From Methanosarcinaceae archaeon (GTDB taxonomy: Archaea; Halobacteriota; Methanosarcinia; Methanosarcinales; Methanosarcinaceae), in assembly GCA_013329415.1 (NCBI GenBank), contig DUKH01000041.1, forward strand, positions 11,036 to 43,122: a stretch of 32,087 nt of DNA. Direction: 5' to 3'. A program made the position numbers and the translations under genes. Positions 32,019 through 32,087 of the stretch are shown here, in pieces. Within the stretch, counting starts at the first letter, position 1. Every line of letters starts with the position of its first letter. The notes under the pieces are model-generated. The model worked only from the letters and a program-made list of their open reading frames with translations, was not told the origin of the DNA and did not search any database.

Positions 32019-32087
32019 CACGGAAGACACGGAAAGCACGGAAGGATTGTGCCCTTATTTCCTTTATTCCGTGTTTTCCGTGCTTTC
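32019..32087. repeat. CACGGAA tandem and inverted repeat, cut by the window end
   Basis: Three 9-base units, CACGGAAGA, CACGGAAAG and CACGGAAGG, at 32019-32045, are followed after about 21 bases by their inverted form at 32067-32087 (18 of 21 positions complementary to 32024-32044). The element continues beyond the window. It can fold into a long imperfect hairpin and resembles an interspersed repeat rather than a gene. Confidence 0.8.

Overview
The window is most likely chromosomal DNA of a methanogenic archaeon close to Methanosarcina. The best evidence is a complete fmdE-F-A-C-D-B operon for molybdenum-type formylmethanofuran dehydrogenase, in the gene order known from Methanosarcina barkeri. 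Archaeal RNase P component 4, SRP19, a TrmB-type regulator, paired COG1361 envelope proteins, an archaeal type IV pilin-like protein and a protein with a PGF-CTERM-like tail support this. No rRNA, tRNA, CRISPR array or insertion sequence was recognised.

Layout. (1) 148-2679 (+): tungstate/molybdate-type ABC permease and ATPase, followed by a one-Mop-domain ModE-like regulator. (2) 2980-7529 (-): two COG1361 envelope proteins and an RND/MMPL exporter broken by several lesions, divergent from a TrmB-family regulator (7768-8541, +) that has a perfect dyad directly before its start codon. (3) 8875-13158: housekeeping and small genes: an MBL-fold hydrolase, RNase P component 4, a small Cys-rich membrane protein, SRP19, an 85-aa unknown, a lipoprotein-like membrane protein and a pilin-like protein. 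(4) 13389-21917 (-): a nickel/peptide-type ABC importer locus in the order methyltransferase, binding protein, two permeases, two ATPases, second methyltransferase, second binding protein. The first ATPase gene has an in-frame TGA. (5) 21918-22644: a long non-coding leader carrying three copies of the dyad TATGTT-N6-AACATA and a duplicated GC-rich element, upstream of the fmd operon (22645-28563, +). (6) 28564-30280: a repeat-rich stretch, an AT-rich secreted-protein gene and hairpins. (7) 30281-31932 (-): a ModD homologue followed by a DUF4213/DUF364 protein gene with an in-frame TGA.

How the genes fit together. Three blocks share a molybdenum/tungsten theme: oxyanion import plus regulator, the molybdopterin enzyme that carries out the first step of CO2 reduction (or the last step of methyl oxidation), and ModD/DUF364. 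The repeated dyads before fmdE are candidate operators for metal-responsive control, and the local ModE-like protein is a testable ligand. The ABC importer locus combines metal- or peptide-type uptake genes with two paralogous methyltransferase/binding-protein pairs and may be a small uncharacterised uptake system.

Three separate genes (RND exporter, first Nik/Opp-type ATPase, DUF364 protein) carry in-frame TGA codons, and the RND gene also has a frameshift in a nine-C run and an ATT where a start codon is expected. TGA is used as the normal terminator in many genes here, so recoding is unlikely. Pseudogenes and base-call errors are the two main explanations.
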